In this document: one piece after another, positions 56,425 to 64,000 of the stretch
How positions within the stretch are numbered: the stretch's first letter is position 1
Layout of the letters: each line of letters opens with the position of its first letter
Source: UBA1141 sp963665155
GTDB taxonomy: Bacteria; Chloroflexota; Dehalococcoidia; Lucifugimonadales; UBA3495
DNA: 64,000 bases
Reading direction: 5' to 3'
Assembly (NCBI GenBank): GCA_963665155.2
Contig: OY761986.2
Coordinates: forward strand, 1,488,001-1,552,000
Notes under the pieces: generated by a model
What the model was told of the DNA's origin: nothing
The model's database searches: none
What the model saw: the letters and a program-made list of their open reading frames with translations, nothing else
Position numbers and translations under genes: made by a program

Positions 56425-57039
56425 ATGCCGAGAATCGTCGACTGGCCAGCGCGTATGAAGGAAGTAGCGGAGTTTGTTGGCTTGGGCTCGGCCGAGTTGG
56501 AGGTCATACGGGCCACTGCGCCGGTGGTTTTGGAGCACGGAGAAGAGTTGACCGCTGCGGTTTACGATCATTTCCTGAAGTTTGACGACTCCCGAAGGTT
56601 GTTCCTGGCTGAAGACGGAGAAGTTGACGAACCAAAGTTGGAGCGTCGCAAGCACAGCTTATTGCGCTGGCTAAAGGGTTCTATCGACTTCAAACTGGAT
56701 GAGGACTACCCGATTCGGGTGTTGGCGACGGGCATTGTCCACAGTCACCCTCCGCTCCATAGGGCGCATTTAGGATCTATTCCCAGCCGCTACATGGTAG
56801 CTACGATATCTTATATCCAAACGGCCCTCAACGATATTTTCTTCGAGGAATATGACACCGCCGAAGAAGCCGACAAGGCATCGGTCGCTTGGAGCAAGCT
56901 ACTAATGGTGCAACTTGACGTTCTGCTGGCTGGTTATATGAAACCAGAGATTCGGGAAGCCGAGGTCCCTAAGTCCGAACTTGCCCAAGTCGAAAATACC
57001 GGAGCCGAGAACAGGGTCGGTGCGAAAACAGTCGATTGA
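56425..57039 (+). CDS. Protoglobin-domain protein
   Basis: 204 residues from an ATG at 56425 with GGAGGG upstream. Globin-like helices cover about 10-170: EFVGLGSAELEVIRATAPVVLEH, TAAVYDHFLKFDDSRRLFL, and SIDFKLDEDYPIRVLATGIVHSHPPLHRAHLG, where a His near 110-117 would bind heme. The shape matches single-domain protoglobins and globin-coupled sensors, which bind O2, CO or NO. No output domain follows; the C-terminal ~40 residues are acidic and unstructured. It could be a gas-binding carrier. The gene stands between the MFS exporter and the AroQ-like gene. Confidence 0.8.
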   Translation: MPRIVDWPARMKEVAEFVGLGSAELEVIRATAPVVLEHGEELTAAVYDHFLKFDDSRRLFLAEDGEVDEPKLERRKHSLLRWLKGSIDFKLDEDYPIRVLATGIVHSHPPLHRAHLGSIPSRYMVATISYIQTALNDIFFEEYDTAEEADKASVAWSKLLMVQLDVLLAGYMKPEIREAEVPKSELAQVENTGAENRVGAKTVD

Positions 57040-57139
57040 AATACCCGGTGGGCGGCCTGCACATAGGGTAAGAAAATAGATGTTTGCCCGCAGAAAAGCT
57101 GCTGGGAAACCACAATATTAAGAAGTCAGGAGTTGGAAT

Positions 57140-57568
57140 ATGGCCAAAGTACTGGTAATTCAAGGCTCAGGCATGAACATGCGGGGCAAGTCCCAGGTAG
57201 AGATTTTTGGCCCCACCACCCTCGAAGAGATCAACGAGCAAATCGTTGGCTTCGCTGAAGGGTTGGGTATAGACGTGGAGCTATTTCACTCCAACATAGA
57301 GGGTGAGGTAGTTAACGCACTTTACGACGCCCATGACCGGGGCTTCGACGCTGCGTTGATCAATCCCGCTGGGTACACCACGGGCAGCGGTCCCTTGAGG
57401 GGCGCCATAGCTCAGGTTGGATATCCAGTCATAGAAGTTCATGCCTCAAACCCTACGGCAAGAGGGACGGTCTCAAATATCCTGCCCGTTTGCAAGGGGT
57501 CGGTGTATGGTTTCGGCGTCTACGGCTACCGCTTGGCCCTAGAGGCCGTAAAAAACATGACCGGATAA
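57140..57568 (+). CDS. AroQ-like protein with altered active site
   Basis: 142 residues with the type II dehydroquinase fold: VLVIQGSGMNMRGKSQ, IFGPTTLEEINEQI, FHSNIEGEVVNALYDA, ALINPAGYTTGSGPLRGA, PVIEVHASNPTARG and YGFGVYGYRLALEAV. Compared with the M. tuberculosis enzyme, the catalytic Tyr24 (in VYGG) is Phe here (IFGP), His81 (LTHTS) is Thr (YTTGS), and Asn12 is Gln. Asn75 and His101 remain. Such changes should abolish dehydroquinase activity, so it is probably a paralogue with another function. The start is supported by CAGGAG with an 8-base gap. Confidence 0.8.
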   Translation: MAKVLVIQGSGMNMRGKSQVEIFGPTTLEEINEQIVGFAEGLGIDVELFHSNIEGEVVNALYDAHDRGFDAALINPAGYTTGSGPLRGAIAQVGYPVIEVHASNPTARGTVSNILPVCKGSVYGFGVYGYRLALEAVKNMTG

Positions 57569-57746
57569 ATAATGGCTGATTTGGTACCTGGGTTGTGGTA
57601 GAGAGTCGTTTCCACGGCGACCCGAAGGTTGGCGCGCCCACCGGGCAACGCAGGTGTTCCTTGATTGCGGTCTCCTAGCGACTCACAAATGATCTCTAAG
57701 CAGCGTCTAAGGGACACCGACGGACGCAACTAAAACCCCTCTTAAT

Positions 57747-57767
57747 CTCCCCCTTCGTAAGGGGGAG
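57747..57767. repeat. Palindromic REP-like hairpin
   Basis: CTCCCCCTT (57747-57755) and AAGGGGGAG (57759-57767) form a perfect 9-bp stem with a 3-base loop. No T-run follows on either strand, so it looks more like a dispersed palindromic repeat than a terminator. It lies in the gap after the AroQ-like gene. Confidence 0.6.
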
Positions 57768-57858
57768 AAACCCGATTTGTACCCCGTGGCGTCGAGGAAG
57801 TATCGGATGAGGGTAATCAGTCTTTAGTCAGAGGCTGGATGCGGAACCGCTACCTAGG

Positions 57859-58050
57859 TCACTCACACCGGAGACATCGGCTTTGACCAAAAACCTCGTC
57901 ATGCACTCCGGGATTTGTGATTAAATAGTCCACAACGGCACGGAAGACTTTACTTTCGTCCCGGATATTGTATTTGTCCTTGGCGCTCTTCATGAAAGCC
58001 ATTTGGTCGGGCTGTAAGCTAATTTCGTAGACCTGCTTTTCACCTGCCAT
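57859..58050 (-). CDS. Small ribbon-helix-helix-like protein
   Basis: 63 residues, with an excellent ribosome site (AGGAGGAG seven bases before the ATG at 58050). An N-terminal strand VYEISLQPDQMAFM followed by YNIRDESKVFRAVVDYLI gives a strand-helix-helix pattern like small RHH repressors. A Cys pair ends the protein (CLRC). A DNA-binding role is inferred from shape only. Confidence 0.65.
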   Translation of the reverse strand: MAGEKQVYEISLQPDQMAFMKSAKDKYNIRDESKVFRAVVDYLITNPGVHDEVFGQSRCLRCE

Positions 58051-58288
58051 GTTTTTCTCCTCCTATAGCAAAATCCTCAACCAACAGCGGTGTGAACGCG
58101 CAAGCTACAGTTGCTGACAAGCTATACGCAATTTAACGCCGACGTTAGTAAAGGTTCATCGAACGGTCGCCCGTCCGTAAGCGTTTTGATCAGTCCCCGT
58201 ACCGGGACTTGGTTGGTATTCCTTCTTTGGTTGTATCTATCGGATCATTCCCAACAATTGCTGGCGCTCGAATGTTACCTGCGATTGT

Positions 58289-59389
58289 TTAGAGGCAGGC
58301 GTCCCGCACGGCTTGGGAGATTGCCGATAACCTGGGAGTATTCGAGTGCTCGGCCCGAAATCCGTTGGTGATGAAACCTACGGCAAGGCCTAGTTCCGGG
58401 TCGGCCCATCCAACGGAAGTGCCCGCTCCGGCGTGGCCGAATGTTCGGTCGTCCATCTTGTCAGGCGAGCCCATGCGACCGTCTGCCAGCGAAAGGCCCA
58501 GGGAGCGGCGTACGGGTCGTTCCAACGTGTGGTCCATCCCGGCCACTTGAAGCTTGGTAACCTCTTCTACGGTCTCCTGCTTAAGAACTCGGGTACCGTC
58601 CAGTGTGCCGCCGCCAATCATCATAGCGTAGAACCGGGAGAGGTCACGGGCCGTAGCTATGCCACCTCCGGCAGGCTGCACCGCAAGATGCACCTCGGGC
58701 CTATTGTAGGTCGTCACCATGGTCATACGGTCACAGTCTTCCATGGCATGCTCTTTGGATACCCTGCTTTCCAGTTCACCCGGCAACCCTACGTATGTAT
58801 CCGCCATCCCCAGGGGCCCAGTAATCTCTTCTTGGAGGAACTGACGAAACGGCCTGCCGTCGATGCGGCGGACCAACTCAGCGATCACCCAACCGAAGTT
58901 GCGCGGATGGTAGGCAATTAACTTTCCGGGTTCGAAAATCGGCTTAACCTTCTCCAGGGTGTTGACCACAAAGTCCCAGTCATGCCACTTGTCCCAAGTC
59001 AACTCGCTGGGGGTGTCGGGGAACCCTCCTTGGTGGGTTAAGATGTGGCGGATAGTAATCTGCTCTTTGCCGTTTTGCGCAAATTCAGGCCAATGGCCGG
59101 ACACCAGATCGTCCCATCCCAGCTTGCCCCGCTCCCATAGAATGTGCAGGCAAGCAGCCGCCAGGGGTTTGGTTGAGGAATAAAGGACAAACATCGTGTC
59201 GCTTTCGACTGGTTTGCCCGCTTGTTGGTCGGCCATCCCACCGTATAGATCAAGAACCTGTTTGCCGTTTCGGTACACCCCAAGGGCGGCTCCGGGATGG
59301 ACCCCGATTTCAATCTGATTTCGAAAAAGCTCTTCAACGTGTTGAAGGCCCTTTGGGTCCATCTGGACCGCGTTTGCTGCCACGACCAT
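58289..59389 (-). CDS. Serine hydrolase of the class C beta-lactamase family
   Basis: 366 residues. The catalytic Ser-x-x-Lys is S71-S-T-K74 (LYSSTKPLAA), the Tyr motif is LIAYHPRNFGWVIAEL, and the third motif is FGHAGAGTSVGW. No signal peptide is seen, so it is probably cytoplasmic and acts as an esterase or peptidase rather than as a resistance enzyme. Such EstB-like esterases are common and often act on small esters. The start ATG at 59389 follows TTAGGAGAA. It is the last of a run of minus-strand catabolic genes. Confidence 0.88.
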   Translation of the reverse strand: MVVAANAVQMDPKGLQHVEELFRNQIEIGVHPGAALGVYRNGKQVLDLYGGMADQQAGKPVESDTMFVLYSSTKPLAAACLHILWERGKLGWDDLVSGHWPEFAQNGKEQITIRHILTHQGGFPDTPSELTWDKWHDWDFVVNTLEKVKPIFEPGKLIAYHPRNFGWVIAELVRRIDGRPFRQFLQEEITGPLGMADTYVGLPGELESRVSKEHAMEDCDRMTMVTTYNRPEVHLAVQPAGGGIATARDLSRFYAMMIGGGTLDGTRVLKQETVEEVTKLQVAGMDHTLERPVRRSLGLSLADGRMGSPDKMDDRTFGHAGAGTSVGWADPELGLAVGFITNGFRAEHSNTPRLSAISQAVRDACL

Positions 59390-59671
59390 GTAAATTCTCC
59401 TAATCCTTGATCCTTACTCCAAGGTTTTAATGAATCCCTAGCCAAGCGCAGTCTGGCCAGTTCCCCAGCCACGTTTTGGGCACCCCGGTGGAAGTCGAAA
59501 TCCACCAAAGTCGCCATCGGGCAGGTTACAATTCACGCCCGATTTCTAGCGCATACGGAGAATTCTGGAGATACCCCGGATGACATCAGCGGCGACCGAT
59601 GCGATCCCGGATTCGTCAATTTCGCACTGGATGATTGTTATGTAATGCTTATTGCCAGCAGCTCTCTACGG

Positions 59672-60829
59672 TTACTCGTAGGGCTGCAGAGGTATCTCAT
59701 GGAGTGCGGGAACCACTTCACGGCCCAGCAGTTCTACCGAGCGCATCACGTTCTTGTGAGGAATATCACCATCGCTACCGATGAGTATAAGGTAACCAGG
59801 ACTTAGCTGCTCAATGGTGGAGGCCAATTTTTTAGTCACCGTTTCGGGGCTACCCACCACGATGGCATTCACTTCCTGGAGTCGCTCGTAGGTCATGGGC
59901 GGACCGCCGCCACCGCCAGCCCTGCGGGCCATCATCGAGCTTGCCACGCGCGACTGATAGCCAGGTGGGTCCGTGTGCTCCACAGGCCCCCTCATGCGGT
60001 GGCTTTGCGTCCACATGAACTTGCGTCCCAGTTCTTGGGCTTCTTCGTCGGTGTCCGCAACCAGGGCTCTCATTTGATAGCCGAAGTGCTCGGGGCCGGG
60101 TTTGAAGCCAACCTCGCGGGCAGTATCAATGTATACCTGTTTGAGCTCCGTGGTCAGTTCTATCAGGGCGCCCAGATTCATGTAGGAATACTGGTGCTTG
60201 GCTGCCCATATAACGCTTTCCGGGCTGCTGCCGCCAGGAAACCAGATCCTAGGGTGCGGTTTCTGCATGGGCAGTACCCAAGGATTCACCGCTCGATACT
60301 GGTAATACTTTCCCTCGAACCTAAATGGACCTGGTGTGGTCCAACACTTGATAATCAGGTCGTGGGCTTCTTCGAAGCGTTCCCTATTTTCGGTTGGGTC
60401 CATCCCAGCCATCAAGGTCTCTACCGCACCGCCCCGGACGAATCCCGATATCAACCGGCCGCCGGAATAGCAGTCCAGCATGGCCAGTTCCTCGGCCATT
60501 CTTATCGGATCATTTATGGGGATAATGTTTCCCAGGATGGCGATTTGCACTCGACTGGTGACTTTGCTGATAACCGCGGCGTCTATGTTGGCCGATGGCT
60601 TCATGTTCCAGTAAGAGGCATGATGCTCGTTGGTCATAATACCGTCTAGGCCGACCTCATCGGCCCAGGCGTACAACTCGTGGTACTGGTTGTACAACAC
60701 ATGGGCCTTTTCCGGGTCGAAAAAGGTGTTCGGGAAGTCCAAACGCCCCGAAGGATAATTGCTCAGGTCTTCATCAGTGACATGTGAATAGGGCTGCTGG
60801 GAGTGGAAAAAGACTTGAACTTGGTCCAT
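59672..60829 (-). CDS. LLM-class flavin-dependent monooxygenase
   Basis: 385 residues with the bacterial-luciferase TIM-barrel: WADEVGLDGIMTNEHHASYWNMKPSANI near 55-80, VQIAILGNIIPINDPIRMAEELAMLDCYSGGRL, and FRFEGKYYQYRAVNPWVLPMQKPHPRIWFPGGSSPESV. It uses reduced FMN or F420. The DNEHH-type motif with two His is present as TNEHH. The substrate is unknown; similar proteins in this lineage are thought to open rings of recalcitrant compounds. Start ATG at 60829 with AGGAGG. The deiodinase-like gene lies 113 bases upstream on the same strand and could be cotranscribed. Confidence 0.92.
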   Translation of the reverse strand: MDQVQVFFHSQQPYSHVTDEDLSNYPSGRLDFPNTFFDPEKAHVLYNQYHELYAWADEVGLDGIMTNEHHASYWNMKPSANIDAAVISKVTSRVQIAILGNIIPINDPIRMAEELAMLDCYSGGRLISGFVRGGAVETLMAGMDPTENRERFEEAHDLIIKCWTTPGPFRFEGKYYQYRAVNPWVLPMQKPHPRIWFPGGSSPESVIWAAKHQYSYMNLGALIELTTELKQVYIDTAREVGFKPGPEHFGYQMRALVADTDEEAQELGRKFMWTQSHRMRGPVEHTDPPGYQSRVASSMMARRAGGGGGPPMTYERLQEVNAIVVGSPETVTKKLASTIEQLSPGYLILIGSDGDIPHKNVMRSVELLGREVVPALHEIPLQPYE

Positions 60830-60941
60830 GGCAAACCTCCTATTCTGGCTCTAGGAGCCGAGCGCAACCTGTAGGTCTGGGGTGGATCTTGATTAACAAC
60901 TTAGCGCATCGAATTTGACGGTTGACTTTATTTTGTTGAAT

Positions 60942-61476
60942 CTAATTTATGGTAGACGCTATGGCCTCTTCCCATTCATCTACATCCATGAAATGGGGCC
61001 CAGCGCCGCCATGATAAGCAACCTTTCCGTCGGTGCCGATCACGTATAGGCGCACGGGTGCTGCGCCGTAGGCCTCGTCAATCACATTGTCCATTTCCTC
61101 AATCAAAGTGGGGATGGTTATGTTCAGGCCCAAGGTGCAGGTGGTGGCCACTTGCTGCCGGTCTTCGAAGGTTTGGTGTTGCTTGAAGATTATGTCGTCT
61201 TCCACGTTGGAGTCCACTTGCCAACCGTCGGAAGGATGGGCTTCCCGGACGTAAATCAAGAAAAACTCCACTTGGTCGCCGAACCGGCTATAAACTTCTT
61301 CCATGCGGCCCAGCCTGAGCGCGGTAGGGAGGTCAAGTGTAACTTCCAAACACTAGGGCCACCGGTTTGTTTCCTTTGAAGCTGGCTAACTCAACTCGCT
61401 CCTCCGATCCCATTCTCCGCAAGTTGAAATTGGGCGGCTCCTCTCCTTCATTGGGGCCCATTGCATTCCTACGCAT
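60942..61476 (-). pseudogene. Deiodinase-like redox protein with in-frame TGA at the active site
   Basis: The C-terminal 120 residues (FGDQVEFFLIYVREAHPSDGWQ, CTLGLNITIPTLIEEMDNVIDEAYGAAPVRLYVI, KVAYHGGAGPHFMD) match the iodothyronine-deiodinase/redoxin family. The N-terminal part is in the next frame: MRRNAMGPNEGEEPPNFNLR (ATG at 61476), ELASFKGNKPVALVFGSYT, then TGA at 61333-61335, then PPYRAQAG. Animal deiodinases have selenocysteine at this position and most bacterial relatives Cys. A GGG at 61309-61311 (minus strand) would have to be GG to continue into RMEEVYSRFGD. It is annotated as a pseudogene by caution: if the extra G is a sequencing error, this is a selenoprotein gene. Confidence 0.75.
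61333..61335 (-). other. Candidate selenocysteine (UGA) codon
   Basis: The codon sits between FGSYT and PPYR. In vertebrate deiodinases the same place reads FGS-x-T-U-P. A small stem-loop can be drawn 13-25 bases downstream (GCTC at 61320-61317 with GGGC at 61311-61308, loop AGGCT), the distance where bacterial SECIS elements begin, and G lies in the loop. The stem is short and depends on the doubtful GGG. Sec genes (selA, selB, selC, selD) are not in the window. Confidence 0.45.
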
Positions 61477-61710
61477 CACGGCGTCTAGCCTCTTCTGGAG
61501 TTCTTCCGAACAGTCATTTTTGCGCGCTTCCAGAAGTCCTTGTTTGGATTTTGCGCCGCCTGATGACCGGGCTTCCGATTTGATCTCTTATATAATGACC
61601 AAAATCAGCCCTTTGATCGTTGGTCATGGTGCTCATTACCTTGTCTCTCTCGGTTTTATTCATGGTGCGGCTCCTTATGCGGCGATTTTGACTAAACGAT
61701 TTTGCTGGGT

Positions 61711-61780
61711 CTAATCAATCCCTATGCCAATAGGGCAATGGTCCGATCCCATCACATCGGCCAAAATAAAACCCGTCTTC
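61711..61780 (-). repeat. Diverged duplicate of the 3' end of the exonuclease gene
   Basis: The 70 bases at 61711-61780 match 61783-61852, the last ~70 bases of the xth gene including its stop, with 7 substitutions and no gap. The copy encodes the last residues of the protein (TGFILADVMGSDHCPIGI-like) and its own stop but no start. It is a partial tandem duplication. Confidence 0.9.
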
Positions 61781-61782
61781 AC

Positions 61783-62553
61783 CTAATCAATTTCTATGCC
61801 AATGGGGCAATGGTCCGACCCCATGACATCGGCTAAAATAAAACCAGTCTTCAGGCGAGGACTTAAAGCTTCGTTAACGAAGAAGTAGTCTATCCTCCAG
61901 CCCACGTTCCGGTCACGGGCTCGGGTAATCATGTCCCAGTAGGTGTACTGGTCCGGTTCTTGATTGAACATTCGCAGAGTATCGACGTAGCCATGTTCCA
62001 AGAGTTTGTCAATCCAAGCCCTTTCTTCAGGCAGAAATCCCGACGTTGCTTCGTTGGCCTTCGGTCGGGCTAGATCTATTTCCTTATGGGCGGTGTTCAC
62101 GTCGCCGCAAATTACGACGTTCTTCCCACTTTCCTTGATACCATCCGCGTATTCGAGGAAGTCGTCGTAGAAATCCATTTTGTATTTTAGTCGCTCAGCG
62201 GAGGACTTCCCGTTGGGGAAGTAGACGTTTAGCAGGACGAATTGGCCAAAATCTACGGCCAACACGCGGCCTTCCTTGGAAAACGATTCAACTGGGAAGG
62301 TCGATGTTACGGCATCGGGTTTAGACTTGGTAAAAACGGCGACGCCGCTGTATCCCTTCTTCTCTGCGGAAACGAAATATGAAGTGTAGCCCGGTATGGC
62401 TTTCAATGCCCCAGGCAACTGGTCTTCCGAGGCCTTGGTCTCTTGAACGCACATGATATCCGGACTTTCGGTGTTCAACCAATCGAGAAACCCTTTTTTA
62501 TGGGCGGCTCTAATGCCGTTGACGTTCCAAGATATGATGCGCAACCGGCTCAC
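61783..62553 (-). CDS. xth: Exodeoxyribonuclease III (AP endonuclease)
   Basis: 256 residues. Family motifs in order: ISWNVNGIRA (Asn), VQETKASEDQLP (Glu), SGVAVFTK, LLNVYFPNG, VICGDVNTAHKEIDL (Asp, Asn), and DVMGSDHCPI (Asp-His). It cuts at abasic sites and degrades 3' ends in base-excision repair. The start is a GTG at 62553 preceded by GAAGAGGCAG. It stands alone, with a partial duplicate of its 3' end immediately downstream. Confidence 0.95.
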   Translation of the reverse strand: MSRLRIISWNVNGIRAAHKKGFLDWLNTESPDIMCVQETKASEDQLPGALKAIPGYTSYFVSAEKKGYSGVAVFTKSKPDAVTSTFPVESFSKEGRVLAVDFGQFVLLNVYFPNGKSSAERLKYKMDFYDDFLEYADGIKESGKNVVICGDVNTAHKEIDLARPKANEATSGFLPEERAWIDKLLEHGYVDTLRMFNQEPDQYTYWDMITRARDRNVGWRIDYFFVNEALSPRLKTGFILADVMGSDHCPIGIEID

Positions 62554-63001
62554 CTGCCTCTTCGGCGCTTGACCGCGCAGATCGGACCTGCCTCAACACG
62601 CCTAAATATGCTTGTGGCGCCACTAACCTGGCTTTCCTTGCTCCATAGGCATGGCGCCAGGCAGTAGAATACCAGGCTACGCACTTGATTCGCAACCTGA
62701 CGGGCTCAGATTAACCGACTTCTTTGATTTTAGAGATAACGCGTCCCGAAAGACGTTGATGGTTGGCCCGAAGGCAAGAAGGGTTCGGTTAGCCGTCAGC
62801 TTGTTGACACCCTAGCTGGCATGTGTAAACTAGGGTGTAGCAATTGCAAGCGGTGCGTCTGATTTACAGAATCAGCCAGGCACAGTTCACTCTGGTGGGT
62901 CAGTACGGTCTTTTCCAGTTCGCTTGGTATAGCACGCATGCTGTTGTCTAGGATTTCAAATTTATTCCCAGGCTAACGTTCCAGGTCTGGTTGAGGCGGA
63001 A
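62554..63001. other. Gap with the permease promoter
   Basis: No gene is supported on either strand. Promoters for the leftward xth gene and the rightward permease gene must be here. TTGACA occurs at 62,803-62,808, with a candidate -10 TAAACT about 16-18 bases later, upstream of the permease gene. This is weak evidence. Confidence 0.35.
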
Positions 63002-63925
63002 ATGCAGCGATTCATTTTAATGAGATTTGGCCAAGCGATCCTGGCATTCTTTGCCGTTAGTATCATCGTATTCGCTTTGGCGCGAATTACGGGCAATCCC
63101 CTCGACACCATGCTGTCCTTTGAAGCTGGAGCAGACCCGGAACAACGAGCTTTAATTGAAGCATATTGGGGGTTGGACAAGTCGTTGCCGGAGCAATACG
63201 GCAAATTCATTTGGAATGCCATCCATGGGGACTTCGGGGATTCATTTAAATGGCGCTTGCCCGCAAGTGACCTGATACGCAGCCGCCTTGTGAACACATT
63301 CCTACTGGCTGGAATCGCCATTGTAGTCGCAACGGCGATAGCAGTTCCCCTGGGAGTGTTGTCTGCCGTGAAGAAGAACTCCCCATTAGACTATTTTGGG
63401 AAAATCTTAGCCTTAATTGGGCAATCTGCGCCTCCTTTCTGGTTAGGATTGCTTTTAATGTGGATATTCGCAGTCCAGTTGGACCTTGTGCAAACGTCTG
63501 GCAAAGGCGGTATAACGTCGTTTATTCTGCCCGCCACTGCATTGGGGTTGTTCTGGGTTGCGGCATTGATGCGCCTAGTACGGTCTTCCATGCTGGATGT
63601 GTTGGACAGCGAGTACGTGAAGCTAGCCCGCATTAAAGGGCTAGCCGAGTGGAAGGTAATCTGGAAACATGTGCTCCGAAACGCCTCCATCGCGCCACTG
63701 ACATTTTTCGGACTGATCCTTGGTAACTTGCTGCTGGGTTCCGTTTCGATTGAGACCGTTTTCCAGTGGCCTGGCCTGGGATTCCTAGCCTTTGAAGCCG
63801 TGTTCGCAAGGGACTATCCTTTGGTTCAAGGCATAGTCTTAGTCTTCAGTGCGATATTTATAGCGGTAAACCTGCTTGTAGACATTCTCTATGCCTACCT
63901 GGACCCTCGCATCAGGTATCAATAA
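63002..63925 (+). CDS. Peptide/nickel-type ABC transporter permease (DppB-like)
   Basis: 307 residues with six hydrophobic helices. The start (MRFGQAILAFFAVSIIVFALARITGNP) and the amphipathic loop SEYVKLARIKGLAEWKVIWKHVLRNA, the EAA-type motif that touches the ATPase, are typical of DppB/OppB permeases. The C-terminus is complete (DILYAYLDPRIRYQ). The partner DppC-like permease, ATPase and binding protein should follow beyond the window edge. ATG at 63002 has GAGGCGG upstream. Confidence 0.93.
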   Translation: MQRFILMRFGQAILAFFAVSIIVFALARITGNPLDTMLSFEAGADPEQRALIEAYWGLDKSLPEQYGKFIWNAIHGDFGDSFKWRLPASDLIRSRLVNTFLLAGIAIVVATAIAVPLGVLSAVKKNSPLDYFGKILALIGQSAPPFWLGLLLMWIFAVQLDLVQTSGKGGITSFILPATALGLFWVAALMRLVRSSMLDVLDSEYVKLARIKGLAEWKVIWKHVLRNASIAPLTFFGLILGNLLLGSVSIETVFQWPGLGFLAFEAVFARDYPLVQGIVLVFSAIFIAVNLLVDILYAYLDPRIRYQ

Positions 63926-64000
63926 CCGTAGCTCGGTTATTAGCCACATCCACTGGGGTAGCCTCAACCGAGATTTTGGTTAATCCTGGGTCATACAAAA

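Noticed and set aside
57747..57767. Terminator of the AroQ-like gene
   Set aside because: The hairpin is perfect but lies about 180 bases past the stop and has no T-run on either strand; a dispersed palindrome fits better.
61367..61714. A 115-codon plus-strand open frame next to the deiodinase-like gene
   Set aside because: It is antisense to the N-terminal part of that gene, and the minus strand gives the conserved family sequence.

Overview
The window looks like a bacterial chromosome segment of about 54% G+C, most likely from an uncultured Chloroflexota lineage near the Dehalococcoidia/SAR202 type. That assignment is inference. It rests on gene content: several amidases, SMP-30/LRE lactonases, a cyclase, an LLM flavin monooxygenase, a lone sortase, a DUF4389 protein and a dnaG-rpoD pair. 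No 16S rRNA gene or other strong phylogenetic marker is present.

Layout. Bases 1-34,700 are an accessory zone full of transposons and broken genes. It holds remnants or copies of IS1380, IS3, IS701, two IS1182-type elements, IS110 and an ISNCY-like element, two broken tyrosine integrases, and a serine-recombinase module (32.1-34.7 kb) that abuts a tRNA-Ala(GGC). Three IS boundaries can be read to the base from inverted repeats and target duplications. Between them sit PSP1, an Rrf2 regulator, a SEC-C protein, an HNH nuclease, a cupin, a P450, an ABC-F ATPase and a GAF-repeat protein, many of them damaged. Bases 34,700-45,300 form a catabolic block: NHL protein, muconolactone-isomerase-like protein, LRE lactonase, small companion plus amidase, FAD disulfide oxidoreductase, cyclase, amidase, amidase. 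Two of these are pseudogenes. Bases 45,300-57,600 are mostly intact housekeeping and surface genes: glmU, a CBS/CorC protein, dnaG, rpoD, a zinc-ribbon protein, sortase, GDPD, MFS exporter, protoglobin and an AroQ-like protein. Bases 57,800-64,000 carry a small RHH-like protein, serine hydrolase, LLM oxidoreductase, a deiodinase-like redox protein, exonuclease III and an oligopeptide-type ABC permease.

The most interesting signal is the deiodinase-like gene at about 60,942-61,476 on the minus strand. The codon at its active-site position is an in-frame TGA, in the context FGSYT-TGA-PPYR, exactly where animal deiodinases carry selenocysteine. A one-base G-run difference 22-24 bases further on separates it from the rest of the protein, so selenoprotein, pseudogene and consensus error must be told apart.

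A second theme is micro-damage. Roughly a dozen genes are one lesion from intact: single-base changes in homopolymers, 4-, 16- and 19-base indels, and in-frame TAG or TAA. There are also short tandem repeats in several intergenic gaps. Some lesions are clearly biological (the 16-bp duplication, the 19-base deletion, the 4-bp slippage). The homopolymer ones could be sequencing error.
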